Position numbers and translations under genes: made by a program | Notes under the pieces: model-generated | Told to the model about the DNA's origin: nothing | Seen by the model: only the letters and a program-made list of their open reading frames with translations | The model's database searches: none | Origin: Andrena cerasifolii | Lineage: Eukaryota > Arthropoda > Insecta > Hymenoptera > Andrenidae | Assembly: GCF_050908995.1 (NCBI RefSeq) | Contig: NC_135124.1 | Span: forward strand, 4,402,001-4,466,000 | DNA: 64,000 nucleotides | Direction of reading: 5' to 3' | Shown here: positions 44,851 to 57,800 of the stretch, piece by piece | Position numbering within the stretch: the first letter of the stretch is position 1 | How the letters are laid out: the number at the start of each line of letters is the position of its first letter

Positions 44851-47800
44851 CTGCGAACAAGCAGAGGAGGATTAGTCGGGAATTATTCGCGGGGGATCTC
44901 CCGTCGATCATTATAGAAGATCGAACGTCGCTCCCTCGTGTACCTGGGGATCTCTTCCGCCAGCCATCGAAAAACCGAGAGATTAACTCGCTCAAGCCTC
45001 TGAATTCACGTCAAAGCCGCCCAATCATAGCCGCCGGGGACACGAGGAGCAACGTTGGATCCGTCGAGTAAGGTTACATCCAGAATTATTACCAACTAAG
45101 AGAACATGCGATCACTCGTGGTCGTTGCAAGGCTGGCTACGCAGAAGAAATCTCTCGAGAATCTTTGCCGGGAACTTTTGTTCTTGCAAACAATGCGCGT
45201 TAACTATCTTTCGATTGAGAATGAAAAAAGCGTTAGGACACACCTCTGTGCAACCAGCGTTGGTTTTTATCGTTCGACACGGATCACTCGCTGCAAATGC
45301 CATGCTCAAAAATGTTTAGACGTAACAAGCAAATAACTGTGTAATAAACATATACGTGGAAAATGAAAGTCTCAACAAAAACAATTAAAATGCTGGGGTA
45401 TGAGGGGGGTGGGGGGTGGGGGGGTGGGGGTGGGGGGTAGGTGGAAAGGGGAAGGCTCTCTTCCTCAGGCGAGGACTACGTGTTCCGAGTAGTACTGTGA
45501 CACACGACAAATTGATCTTGAATGACTAGAAGCTCCCAAGACAATCGAGCTTATCGCCGGGACGCGACAAAAGTACCGTGCAAAAACGGGTCGATGTTAC
45601 GTGGAACTTGGAACTCTCGCGACTCGTGGCGGAGGGCTCTGACTGAAAGCGTATCTCTTTTTCGTTTCCTCGGTGGGAAACAAGAAATAAGGAGCGAACA
45701 GAAGTGAAAAAGAGAGAGACGATAATTAATCAGAGATATTTAAATGCTTGGCATTCCCGAAAGGCGGAACACGAAAAGGAATGAGGCAAAGTTTGCTACT
45801 GCAAGGTTTCCGAAAAGTGAGCCCGACCGACCTCGCATGATAACTGCATCGAAGTCGAGACATTTATCGCTCTGCCATTGGCTCTCATTATTCATCTCTT
45901 TCTTAGCCAGTTGAGTTAGTCAATTTGCTTGTGTTTCAATGAAAGTATTATGGTTTCTTGGACGGGATGTATCAACTGTTCGCAGGCACGTCTGGACTGA
46001 AGCGTTAGATGTATCTCTGCATACTTCGATAATAGCTGATTCGTGCTGTTGCCGAGTCGCCCGTCTTTTCTCACGGGTGGATCAGAGAATCTATTACTTT
46101 AGAAAGCGCGTGCTACACGACTGACGTATACTGTCTTATTGATAGTTAAACTCCACTTCAATTCTTTGCGGACCCAACGTTTCAGGTCGATTCAATTGCA
46201 CTGGGAATAATAGACTGTGTTAGCGTGGTTACAGAATCAACTGTCTGACAGAGGTGTTTGGGTGTTTCATTTAAGAGAAAAAGACTCGAGCTTCAAATTT
46301 TATTGTAATCCTCGTCCCAGAACTGACTCTCGCGTTACTGGCTGCAAGAAGCTACATAACGTTACGAACGTGAACTGCAATGTACATATCAATAGGCATG
46401 ATTCTGTTTATTCTCAGACCCAGACAGCGACAGTGACAACAGCGCGAACCAACGCTAAAATGCGTTCGACCTTTTCAAGCCTCTACGAAGCGTAAAAAGT
46501 CACGCCACAGCAGCTGCGTTGAGCTGACGCTGAAAGATCGAACTTCACAAATTCGAGCGTTACTACGAGTTTGTTCGAGACCTGGCGTAACCAAGTTTTA
46601 GTCTGGTTGCGTGGCTTCCGTGAAACAAGATGCCTCGCAGTGCCTCAAGTCGAATCACGGCGCGCGATTATGCAACAATTACGACATTACAACAAAAAAA
46701 AAAAAAGAGAAACAAAATAGAGAGAAAATAAAAAAACGTAGAAACAATGTTCACGTACTAAAGAAGGTCAACACATCCGTTACAACACATAATCGTCGTA
46801 AATCGTACGAACTGCCATGCCATAAACCAGAGTCACAAGTATATGATATACCTCTCTATATGCCAAACGTTCCGAACCGAAAAGAAAGTATAAAAAATCT
46901 GGTTACACGTAGTATATATACGTAACATGTATACATTAATATATGTATACAATATGATATACACATATATTATATGTATCACAGACCAGCCATGCTAAGG
47001 GCAACACTGAGTAAAGTCCAACTAAACGAGGGTAAATTAAATAACAATAATAAGCTGCAAAGAGCCACAACAATGAGAAACAATGCGAGCATTAAGGCGT
47101 CGCTGAGCCGTTCACTATGCCACCCCGCTCGTGGTAATCCCCGGAATGAAGTCCCGCGATCCAACTGATTCCCAGGAAGCAAGCCCGCGAGAAGGAAATG
47201 AATATGCTGACGGACGCTGAGGGACGCCTTCAACTGTCACCGGACATTTAAGCGGATGCCCTCCCCCGCCCGCCGCCCTCCAATCCGCTAGCCCCCAAAA
47301 ACGATCCCACGTTTCCTTTCTATTTCGCGTCCAACGAGCAGAGTTTCGTCGTGTATAGCGATGGCCAGCGAGCCCGTAGGTTTAAGTCGGGACTGACCAC
47401 TGTTTAAGAAGAAGTGTTGCAGTAGAAGGGAGGCGATAGGCTTGACTAGAGATTAACATAAGTGGGTTCCTGCTGAGGCGAGGAGGCATTGGAGGCAGTG
47501 TTGGTGTTTGGTGGGGCAGTCGCGGCCCCTACCGTCCCTCCACCGCCTCCAGCCCCGACCCCTGCCCCCGCGCTACTTCCCACACCGTGATGGATTATGC
47601 TCGCGTGGATGCCCATCCCCGCTCCATGCTCCACTGGGCTGCCAAAACCAACCACCAGCCATTAAAGGGGCGCTCTCGTCGCATCGGCGTTATCACTTTA
47701 ATCCCACCATAATCCCCACACCGTATCGTCGTCACCCACACGCATCGACTCGAGTCCCCGGATTGCCGCGAGCGGACTCGTGCATTCGGCCCTCTTTCCT

Positions 47801-50800
47801 TGCGATTACTATACTTTTCGTTCTCACGGGTGTCAGTTACAGGCTCGGCCAATGCCGCCATCGAGGCACCAGATTTACTTTTTTTTCATCTTTTTATTTT
47901 TGGATTTGTACGTGTTCACGACGGGGACGTAATCGTGCGTTACCGCAAACAATTTAGAATTCATTCTGGTGCCTCGTATCAGCGGGCGATGCCGATCCTG
48001 CTGTCACAAACTCGATCTCATATAAAGAAACCGCGCTTCGGCTAATGCCAATCTGACCAAAATTGTTAGCAACTCTGCTGTTTGATCAGAAAATATGTCT
48101 CCCAAGTTCCCGCCTTAATAAGATTCAGTACTGCCATCCTCAGAAACGCCACTGTCTCAAAGCCATTTCTAGAGATCTATATTAAGCCATCGGTGGAGTC
48201 CCCCATAAACGTTTAGACAGCGTTTTTCTTAAGATTTTATTAAATTTATGATAGACGAAATTATGCGCAGATCTGTTCACTTCCAACCGATTATTTCTAT
48301 TAATTTATCTGCGTGAATGAATATGAACGTGTCTTTTATCGGAAATTCAAGTATGTTTTCTTCTGGCGTTACCGTTATCTGCCTGTTTCTCTGAATTAAA
48401 CATCACCAGCGCCGCGAGTGAGCGTTGTCTTCACTATGAAGTAGGAGGTAGGATTCGCGTACCGCGCGCGTACCGTGGTTAGGATTCGTCTTCGCCCCTT
48501 TAATGAGGGCCATGTGATTCACAAACCCAGCCGGGAGTTGGGGCGTTTGGGCGCACTGTGCGGCAACGTACAGTGACTGAAAGTTAGCGGCGCTAAAAGA
48601 CGGGTGGCTTGTAATGCCGCAGTAAACTACAGTGTGGATTCTAATAGAAGTATTTACAAGCAAAGTACAGTGTCGTCAGCCGTTGGACCAATCCTGTATT
48701 GCGCGAGAAAGGTCCCTTAGCTTTATTCTAATACCGCTATTCCCCTTTCATGTTTTTCTTTTGGAAGACACATTTTCTGACGGTCGCGCCTTGTTCGGTG
48801 AATCTTTAACGAATAACCAAATCCGCCGTGAAGACGTCAACGCAGAGTTAGGAGCGATGGGGTCGCAGTGATGGAGGGGGAAACACCTTCAGGAGCTGTG
48901 GTAATGTGTACGCGAACTGACGGCAGCGCCACGCCAGCCGAGTGGCCCCAACGCGCAACCAGCGTCGACAATCTATTTCCCAGCGACGCTGGTTGGCCGC
49001 GGTTAGCTTCGCGCTGGCGCCACTTGGCTGGCTTGGCGCTGGCGTCAGTTTGCGCACACGTTACCACCGCTCCTCTAGGTGCTTCCCCCGTCCATCACTG
49101 CGGCCCATCGCTCCTAACTCTGCGTCAACGCGTGTTTCGGAAGAGATTGTTGTTACCGCGAGGAACGCGGATAGACGCGATGCCACGTTGCACCGCTACC
49201 ATTGCGACGAAATTTATGATTGGATCTTTTCAAGTTCCACGATAACATGTGGATGACGGAACGGAGTAGAAAACGATAACAATAAGAAGTGGTGATAATC
49301 GAGAGTACTATTTTCGTGCCCGGGTTGCAAGTCTTTTACTTTGAACGTTATGGCCCGATCCGCCGCCGCTAATCAGTTGTTTCGCTTTGGGCTGCAAGCT
49401 CAAGTATCTTCCAATAGTAACGATATTTTCATAGAGAATAAAATTTCTAAAAAATACATGACTAAGAAAAAGAAAATGTCTAGAACTTGAATTCTATTAT
49501 AGTTGACTTTTATAGTTCCTGCTGTCCCAGGTGAACTTCGTTAGGATCTCTACACCCACATCCCCTCTCCAACTGATCATTTTGCATTCCCGAGTATTAA
49601 TTTCTGAGCAAGTGAATAGGAAATTCGAAGATACTCGACCATCGTAACCCATTGCGTATTGTCACCATCATTCACCACATATAATGTAACTCCTTCTAGT
49701 GAAACTACATGACTGATGTGAGACTTCTAGTCCTCCTCAACACTTCTCAAGGTTGAATACGTATGTACACGCGACCGAAACAGCGTGCTCAGCTTGTCGA
49801 CAAGACGATGTGTATGTCCCTCTTAGGAGGGAGTAAATCAAACCCCCTATACGATGCACACGTACCTGCATGGCTTACACCACTGGCTTTGCTGGTCTAA
49901 TCCATACCTGGCGCGACACTTCTTCATGTTGTTACCTAGAAAATGCGAAATATGCACCGATTAGTACGCTGTAAACGCTCCTGTCCGCTTTAAAACAGGG
50001 AAGTGGCTTTCGCACGCATACGTATATAATCAAATTTCTCGCATTCTGTCAGACGAATGACACTAATTGACATTAACGTTCCAGCTGCCAAGCACGAAAC
50101 CGGTGCCTTTTATTGGACAAAAGCGTACTATTGCTAAGGTGCTGTTTCATGTAATTCATCGGAGCTTTTCCACAAGAGTTTCATGTAATTATGTCGATTA
50201 ACGAAGCTACATGTGCGGTACTGTCTTTAAAAGAGCAAACCAAACAGCCCATTTTGAAAAGAAAAAAAAATACAGTCGTTTGCTGATAATCAATAATATA
50301 TATATATTTGTTGTAGCAATGCTGAGAATACGAAATAAATTCAACGTTTGTCAACTAGTCATGCGTGTAACAGAACCATCGCGACTGATTGAGCTTGATC
50401 TATGTAACAATGGAGAACACTGCTTTTCCCCGCGGCTGTCGATCACTGATAACCCGTTACAAGTAAAGCTGCATTTTGGAAACGCGACTACGACGAAACG
50501 AGTGGGTTTTTTTCTGGAATGGTTTTAGCGCAATTACCAAAATTACTGATTCTCAATACATCTCGAGCATTTACTAAGTATTTCGAATTCGGCCCCCTCG
50601 ATGAACGTATTAAATTATTTAGTAAATGTCTGTTATTCTTTCTCTACTTCAAGCTCAAACGGTCTGGAAATCTGACAATATATTGGTGGCAGTGCCTTCT
50701 CCGAAGACGTCAACGTTCTATAACGATTATGTAAGTTTGGTAAGGAACATCATAGAAGATACTGTTTGCAATTAATAATGCGCCAAAAAAATGTTTATGC

Positions 50801-51860
50801 GAATTGGTAGTCTTCAGGGAAGGACCGGCGAATCGACAAAAAAGAGATATTCTGTCAAGCTGAGTAAAAACGGCATGCAGCATAAAACGTTAAACGGCTT
50901 AAAAAACACGGTCAAAGATCGTATCTACTCATTAATGTCGTAATCTGTATCAAACGCAAGCTCTAGATATAAATATTGAAGATAAATGTAAAAAATAAAA
51001 AATAAATAAAAAAAAAGGACGCCCGAGCACTCAGGCAACATGAACGAAAACGCCTGGTATGTAAGGGTCGAGAATAATTGAGTGATTGACTAGAGGGTGA
51101 TCGTAGAAAACCAGACAAAATCAAGATCGGAGAGTGGCAAATAATATGTAACAGCTTGAAAAGAATTTTGAATAAAATTGTACGACAACAAAAAAAAAGA
51201 AAAAAAAGTGGTTCAGGCAACGTTGAAACGATCAAAGGTGGAGAACGGAAAAAAAGGGGTGAACTGAAATCGACGTATCATAGAAAGAAAGGGGGCGGGG
51301 GGTGGGTGGGGGGTTGGGAAGAAGAAAGAGTGTTAAGGGTGAAAGTGGCGGGCAGAGCAAGAAAAAGAGAGCATAGAACGACAAAAGAGGTGAAAGAAAG
51401 GAAAAGAACAGAGACTGAGTGAAAATTAAAAACGCTTAGGATTGTCTGATTGCGGAATAGGTCCCTGTAAAAATGCAAGATGGCCAGCGTCCCCAAAGTT
51501 GTATACGTAATTAATAATTAATAATGCTGTGTTATGTGCGTGTACGTGTACTGAATGCGCTCGTGTTTTCCATTTGTTCCCGATCTATATTTATATATAT
51601 ATTTGCAATATATAAATATAAACACGCACGTGCGCATGCGTACGCCTGCACGCCCGCTCACGCGAGTGTGTTGTATATTTGTACACTTCTTTCACTTAGC
51701 TTTTACACTCTCTCTCTCCAAAATAAAAAAAAAAAAAAAAAAAAAAATACGAAAGAACATATAATAGATAGTCATACGTATACATATACATATATAGGTA
51801 TATATATATATATATATATGTACACATGCACGTATTTATGCGTGTGCATGTATGATAGTA

Positions 51861-51896
<36 letters not shown>

Positions 51897-54800
51897 TATA
51901 TATATATATAGAGAATATATATATCGACCCAAAACCCCAAGACAGGGGGAAAACATGCAACATAATGTAGTGTAGCAATAAGAATGTATAATAATTATAA
52001 TAGTATATGTAATAATGAGGGGGTGGGGGGCTGCTGAAGGGAATTTCATAATTTTGTTGTTGCTGTCGTTCATGGGACAAGGGGAGATTGTAAGAATGTG
52101 TGGAGTGAGGCATATGGGTACCTCCAGGATCACTGTTTGTGTCTTGTTTGCGCTTCCTCTTCTTAGTTCGGTTGGTATTTGCGCGGGAAGACCAGTCAGG
52201 GTACAGCTGCATGTGCAACTGTCTCTCCCGTCGCGCCAATTCATAATACTTGGCCTGTTCCTCTCGCCCTAGCGCGTGCCACTACCGAGAGAGAACCAAA
52301 CACTATTTGTAATTGTGCATGAACCGTAGGCTAAACAACATTTTAATCAAGAAAAAAAAAGAGTTTCACTAATGCTACTGCCGCCACCCTAGTTGGATCT
52401 TTTCTATTAAAAGCTGATTCGTTTTTTTTTCTCTCTCTCTCTCTCTTTTTTTTTTTTGTTGCTTTTACTCAGAACTAGAGATAGCTGCCTCATACAGGTT
52501 ACTATGCCGGCAATACGTGTTACATATTGTTGATTTTTTTTCTGTTTCTGTTAAAAAATCGTTTCTCATGTTTCTTTATGCTTTTATCGTTCTGACGCAT
52601 CGCTGTCTTGTTTAGCATTTCAGTAACACTGGGGTCCCTACTTTCCGTTTAAAGTGCTAGAAGAACAGCCTAGATTCACCCCTCCCCCTCGGTTGCACCG
52701 CTATTCACCGTACCGTCGGGTTATTAAAGAACTTAGATCATACAGGGTGTCTGATAGAAGGTCGTCGCACGATAGTGCTGGATGAACAACGGCGAACTGT
52801 TTTCCGGAGCACGTATCCAGTGAAACGAGGATTCTCAGCTGGTCTATACACTGAAAAAATACACTATAAACGAACATCGTACTGTATAGAAATGCCGCAC
52901 GGAATGTGCGAAACGGCCATGAAACGTAAACGAAAACAATCGAGTCATGCCTTCTCTTAAAAAGGGGCGAACAAAAAAAATCGACATATCCAAAAGAAAG
53001 TAGGTTTTTTTCAGTGTATTCATGTCTTTCAATGGTCGTTGTTCTGATGGGACTGCAGAAGGGACCTTACGACTTAGGCGTCACTTACCGATGACGAATG
53101 CGGTAAACTTGAACAGTCAAGAGGAAGCTAGAGGAGGGACGGAGGAAGAACATGACGGATTAGAGGGTGTCAGAGCGCAGTTAGCCAGCATAGAGTTCTC
53201 GTTGGACCGGGCCAAGACGGTACCACCGTTTTCGCAATACTTTTACAGAGACATGGAGGCAACAAGTATAAGCAGCGGCCCCCTCCGAAAGGATCAGGAA
53301 AATCGCGCACAGAAATAGTATCCTAGCTCTACCAGACATCCCGTACCTATGGTTTTCATTATATCTTCGCTCTTGCTCGAATCATCATCGTCAATATATG
53401 TTCAAAGATACATTTCTTTTCATTTCTCTGTTTCTTTTGTCTCTCCATGAACGGATACCGCTTTAGGGAGTTTGGCCAAATACAAAAAAAAAAAGTTGCG
53501 TTATCATCGCATGCCACGACAGTCCGATTTTTCCTCTACTGCGCTGCATCAATCCGCAAAGATTTCCCCAACAGACAATCCAATAATTCAGTAATCGAAT
53601 CGAAAAAACGGAAATACTATATATGTATACGCGCGCGTTATACAGATTACGTGCACGCGTATACATACACGTTCGAAGAGCTGTTGGTATTATTAATAAA
53701 CACAAGTCCGCACGTCAAAGAGTGAATGCCAGAATTAAAAAAAAAACTATATAAATGACAATTAAACAAAAAAAAAAAAAAAAAAAAAAATGAAACGCAC
53801 AGAGACTTTGATCGTTTCAATATCAACCAGTAGGTAATCTATGAATTATTATAATGAATTATTAAGGGCCTGCTGTTCTAGCACTGGAAAGTGGTACCTC
53901 CGGTGGGATCTGCGGAGCGCTCTTTCTTCCTCTTCTTCTTCTTGCTGCCGTATCCGTAGTTATCCCTAGCACTCCAGCCGGGGTATCGTTGCTGATGGAG
54001 ATGGCGCTCCTGCCTGGCCGCCTCATAATACCGTGCCTGCTCCTCCCGGCTTAGCGAGTGCCACTGCGTGTCATACCCCCAAAATTCAAATTCACAGTTT
54101 CACAGTATTTATCCGTGCACCGTGTCCCTTTCACGTTTTTCACGTTTTTTTTTTTTTTAAACTCGTTATCGTTACTGTATTCTTAGCGACTCTTTTACCC
54201 TTACATCGAAGCGAATACTAAGAGAGAGGTGTACTCCTCGTAGCACCCACCCCTTTGCTCAATCGACGGCCCGACCCGAAACCCTTCCGTTCTATGGCCC
54301 AGATTTCCTTAGATCCCACCTACGATGCTCTCTCTTTATTCTTACTAAGATGCTAACACAGGTACAGTTAGTGTTTCGACCTGATCCACGAACGACTAAC
54401 GGAAAGAGTTAAAAATGCATGCAACTTATGATCGCCCTTGAAGACGCCCTGCGCTTGTGAGGTCTCTGGGGATGACGAAGTCTTGGTCAGCCAAGTCAAC
54501 ATTTGCTTCCGAGCTCCGGTGACGAGCTCAAACAAACTCATTGCATCCTGGTTTAAAGGATCACGTTTAGCCACAGTTAATGGAAAGCATTTTAATATCG
54601 ATCACTCCTTCGTAATGGCATTCGCCCGAATTTTCCTTGGTTTTGCATAGTTTGTCGCATCGAGGTGATCGACTGACGGCGACGAATTGAAAGAAGGAGA
54701 AAGGAAACAGAAGAAAATCTTGACTTTGGCATATGTTTGATACTTTTACATCAGGGCTCTGGCATCGTTATCCAATATCTCGTCCGAAGCGGCACGATTT

Positions 54801-57800
54801 CAAGCGACTGGCTGAAGATGAACGAATGTCATGTACGTACAAGGAACAAACACTAACGAAGTAACTGAAAAGTAGCAAAGGATGGCTAGACAGTTTGCGA
54901 CACTGTCTTAGGACAGCCTTTAGTGCAAACCCTGATGTAATAGGTTCCCAATGCAAAATTCGCTGCGGTAAGAAATGTGCGTCAACTACTCACTCGTCTT
55001 CCCAATATTTGGTTGATCGCAGCGCTTTCTTTTAAGGTACACTCTGCCACGACCTTCGCCCTCATCTCCTTCATGTATAGCATAAATGCGTTCAAAGGCT
55101 TTTTTATGTGGGGTTTCTTTTTATCTGTCAAACGTCATCGAAGTATGGTATGAGAGGTGGCCTCTACAGTGAAAATCAATGATAAACTGATCACGGAAGC
55201 TCAGGTTTAGTAAACGAGGCTTACCTTGATTGTTTTGCTGCGCGGAGTCCACGTTCTTCCCGCTGTCCGGCGCTACCAACGACGTGGAGTTCTTCTGATC
55301 TACCGTAGACCTGCGAACAGAAACAATAGACCGGAGCACATCGTCATAAGCTGCCGCATAAATTGGGCGTGTAACCGCGCGGCCGGCTCTGTTACCGTTT
55401 GAAAAATGACTGCTTCGCGTCGTGACTCAAGGGCTGGTCGGGTTTCGCGCAGGATAGGGGATAGGACGGCGTGGTGTTCTGGGAATTGCACAGCTGCTCG
55501 GTGAGATTCGACGTCGAACCGTCGAAATACGGCTGCGGCAGCGTGAGCGGGTTCCTGTGAAAATTCTGCGGCAGAGACCAGTTCATCTGTTGCCATATGC
55601 GGTGTCGCGCCTCGACCATTGCACACAGCTGCATGAAGTTGTGCTGGGCACCGTACGGAGGCGGTGTAACGCTCCGCGGCACGTTCATGTTCGACATCTG
55701 CATCAGGCTGCTCATGTAGAGTGCCGTGAGGATCTTGTGATCGGCCGCGGGTAAGCCCGTCTCGCTGGCTTTTACCGCGTCCTGGAGTATCGTCATGTTG
55801 TCATCGAACTTCGACTCGATCTTCTCCTCGTCGATCTTGCCGATCGATGCGTCGTCGGCGCTCCCGATCACGATTGGCCTACTCTCAGTGTCGTCCTTCT
55901 TTATCACCAGGTTCAATGGTTCCAGATACTCGGGCTCCATCGCCGGTGCGATCTGAGCTGCGCTTCGTGGGTCCGCTTATACCCACCGAAACGATCCAAA
56001 CCGATCCATCGACCTAAGCATAGTCTTTCTCTCTGCCTCTGTTCTATCTCTCGCGTGCTAAGCCTCCCGTGCACGCTGTGAAGCTCGCGATTCAAGCAAC
56101 GCTGCGCCGTCCCAGTCGATTCAGTGTTCCCATCATCGTTCAAGTATCTTGATAGTCAAAAACCCCGTGCCCATTCCTGCGTGTCGCTTTGCACTCTACG
56201 CTCGGGTCCTCGTGTCCTACCATAGTGCACGTCGCACAGGCCTTATAAAACAGTCCCCATTGTAAACAGCACACATACGCGCACAACATCTACACACCCG
56301 TCTACGTACTCAAGGCACCGGTGGCTATGAATCCGCGGAAGCATCCACAACACTGTTCACGCTGCCTTTCGTTCGGCCGCATATCGCGTCTCGTCGATCT
56401 TAATGATTCCATATCCCGATGGACGTGTCATTCAACATTCATACACGTCGATCACGACGGATCAAGGGCGGCATCTCGCACGTTACACCATCCGGGAGGA
56501 TCGTCTCGTCATCCACTGAAGGGTCTCTCCTTCTTTTCCTCGTTCCCCTATCCCTCTCTTACTTTCCTGGACTCGCCGATAAAAAAATTCGCCGTTTCGG
56601 TTCCTCCGTTCGCAACCTTACCCCGGTAATCTCCTCTGATCCGTCGTTTCGCTGCCCGACACGCGTCTCGCGAAACTTCCCGGCCCGGTGTATCCCTCTT
56701 ATTACCCTGTGTATCCCGCGCATCCAGCGAAAACGCGTCGTTCCTGGCGTCGGCGGAATCACCGAGCGGTGTTACGACGATTGATTATCCGCGAGTGCGG
56801 AAGGGGCGGCAGGGAGGAGGGCTGCACCGTGGGGCCATCATCGCGATTCATGGCTCCGCAGCAACGACACCCTACCATCCGCCGATGTATAATTCGCGCG
56901 TGGGGGGTGAAGATTGCATTCTCTCTGCTTTCCCTGCGTGATGCCTTTTTTTGGCGGGCTGCGTGGCGCTACCATCGGTAGTATCGCGCTGCCTAGGTCG
57001 CACAGCACTCGCAGCGACGCGATCCGCACGGTCAGCTACGTCCTCCGGTCAGCCGCTCGCTCCTCTCATCATTCTCGATGTATCTCCTCCACGCTGCTTG
57101 CGAACGATGGACGCCAACCGCTCTAAAAGGGTGTCTCACTCCCTCGCATCTCTCGCGCACCCCCAGTCTTTCGAATTCAATGCGTGCGTCTGGATTGCTC
57201 TGATGGCGTTCTGGCTGATATTCCGGCGAATCTCAACGCGCAATGCGAACCCGTCTACGGCCCCCTTCGATATGAACCTCCCGATGGTCCGGCGACAAGC
57301 CCACTCCGCAAGGAAACGTTCTCACCTCCGAGGCACGTGGTTGGATCGAAGGTCAAAATGGACGCCCGAGTCTCGTGCTAACGATTCGTCGCGTCCGCCC
57401 GTGTCCCGTTTACGCCGCTCGTAAAGCTCTGTCGGCGTCCCGGCGCGTCATTGTCGTCGTGACACACGATACTCCCCGCCACGAGAACAACCCTCGGGTC
57501 AGCTGATCGTCCATGGTACGCGTGCCACGAATACAGGAAACGCGGCTGCAACCATGCGGTTTTGTATACACTGGTCGGGCCAGGCGATCGGCCGGGTACT
57601 AATGCAAATTAGAAATCTGTTTAAGAGGGTAATGATCAATACATAACCGGCGGCGGCTATGGCGGTGGCGGTGGCGGTGACGGTGGCGACGGCGGCAGGC
57701 GCAGACGCTGTGCGAAGAGAGTCATACAATAAGTGTTATACGTGCCTCGTCGGCGAAGGGGAAACTACTGCACGAGGGGTTGAATACCCCGGGACGTGCT

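Noticed and set aside
44194..45071. Plus-strand ORFs opposite the pan tail exon
   Set aside because: Shadows of the GC-rich coding strand of pan; the minus frame has the conserved TCF tail.
48403..48663. Open frame [20 protein letters not shown] with a good acceptor, as a further pan exon
   Set aside because: Its entry phase (0) fits neither the C-clamp donor (phase 2) nor the exon A/B donors (phase 1), and no TCF similarity is seen.
48868..49256. Plus-strand ORFs of 104 and 125 codons
   Set aside because: They coincide with the palindromic hAT MITE at 48843-49122.
51524..52239. Long ORFs on both strands rich in Tyr, Ile and Asn
   Set aside because: Products of TA, TAA and poly(A) repeats. 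Only 52122-52281 (minus) is real, as pan exon B.
53022..53318. 98-codon plus-strand ORF between exons A and B
   Set aside because: Intron of pan, antisense; no domain, no splice context. Its minus strand was checked for a third HMG-half exon and none was found.
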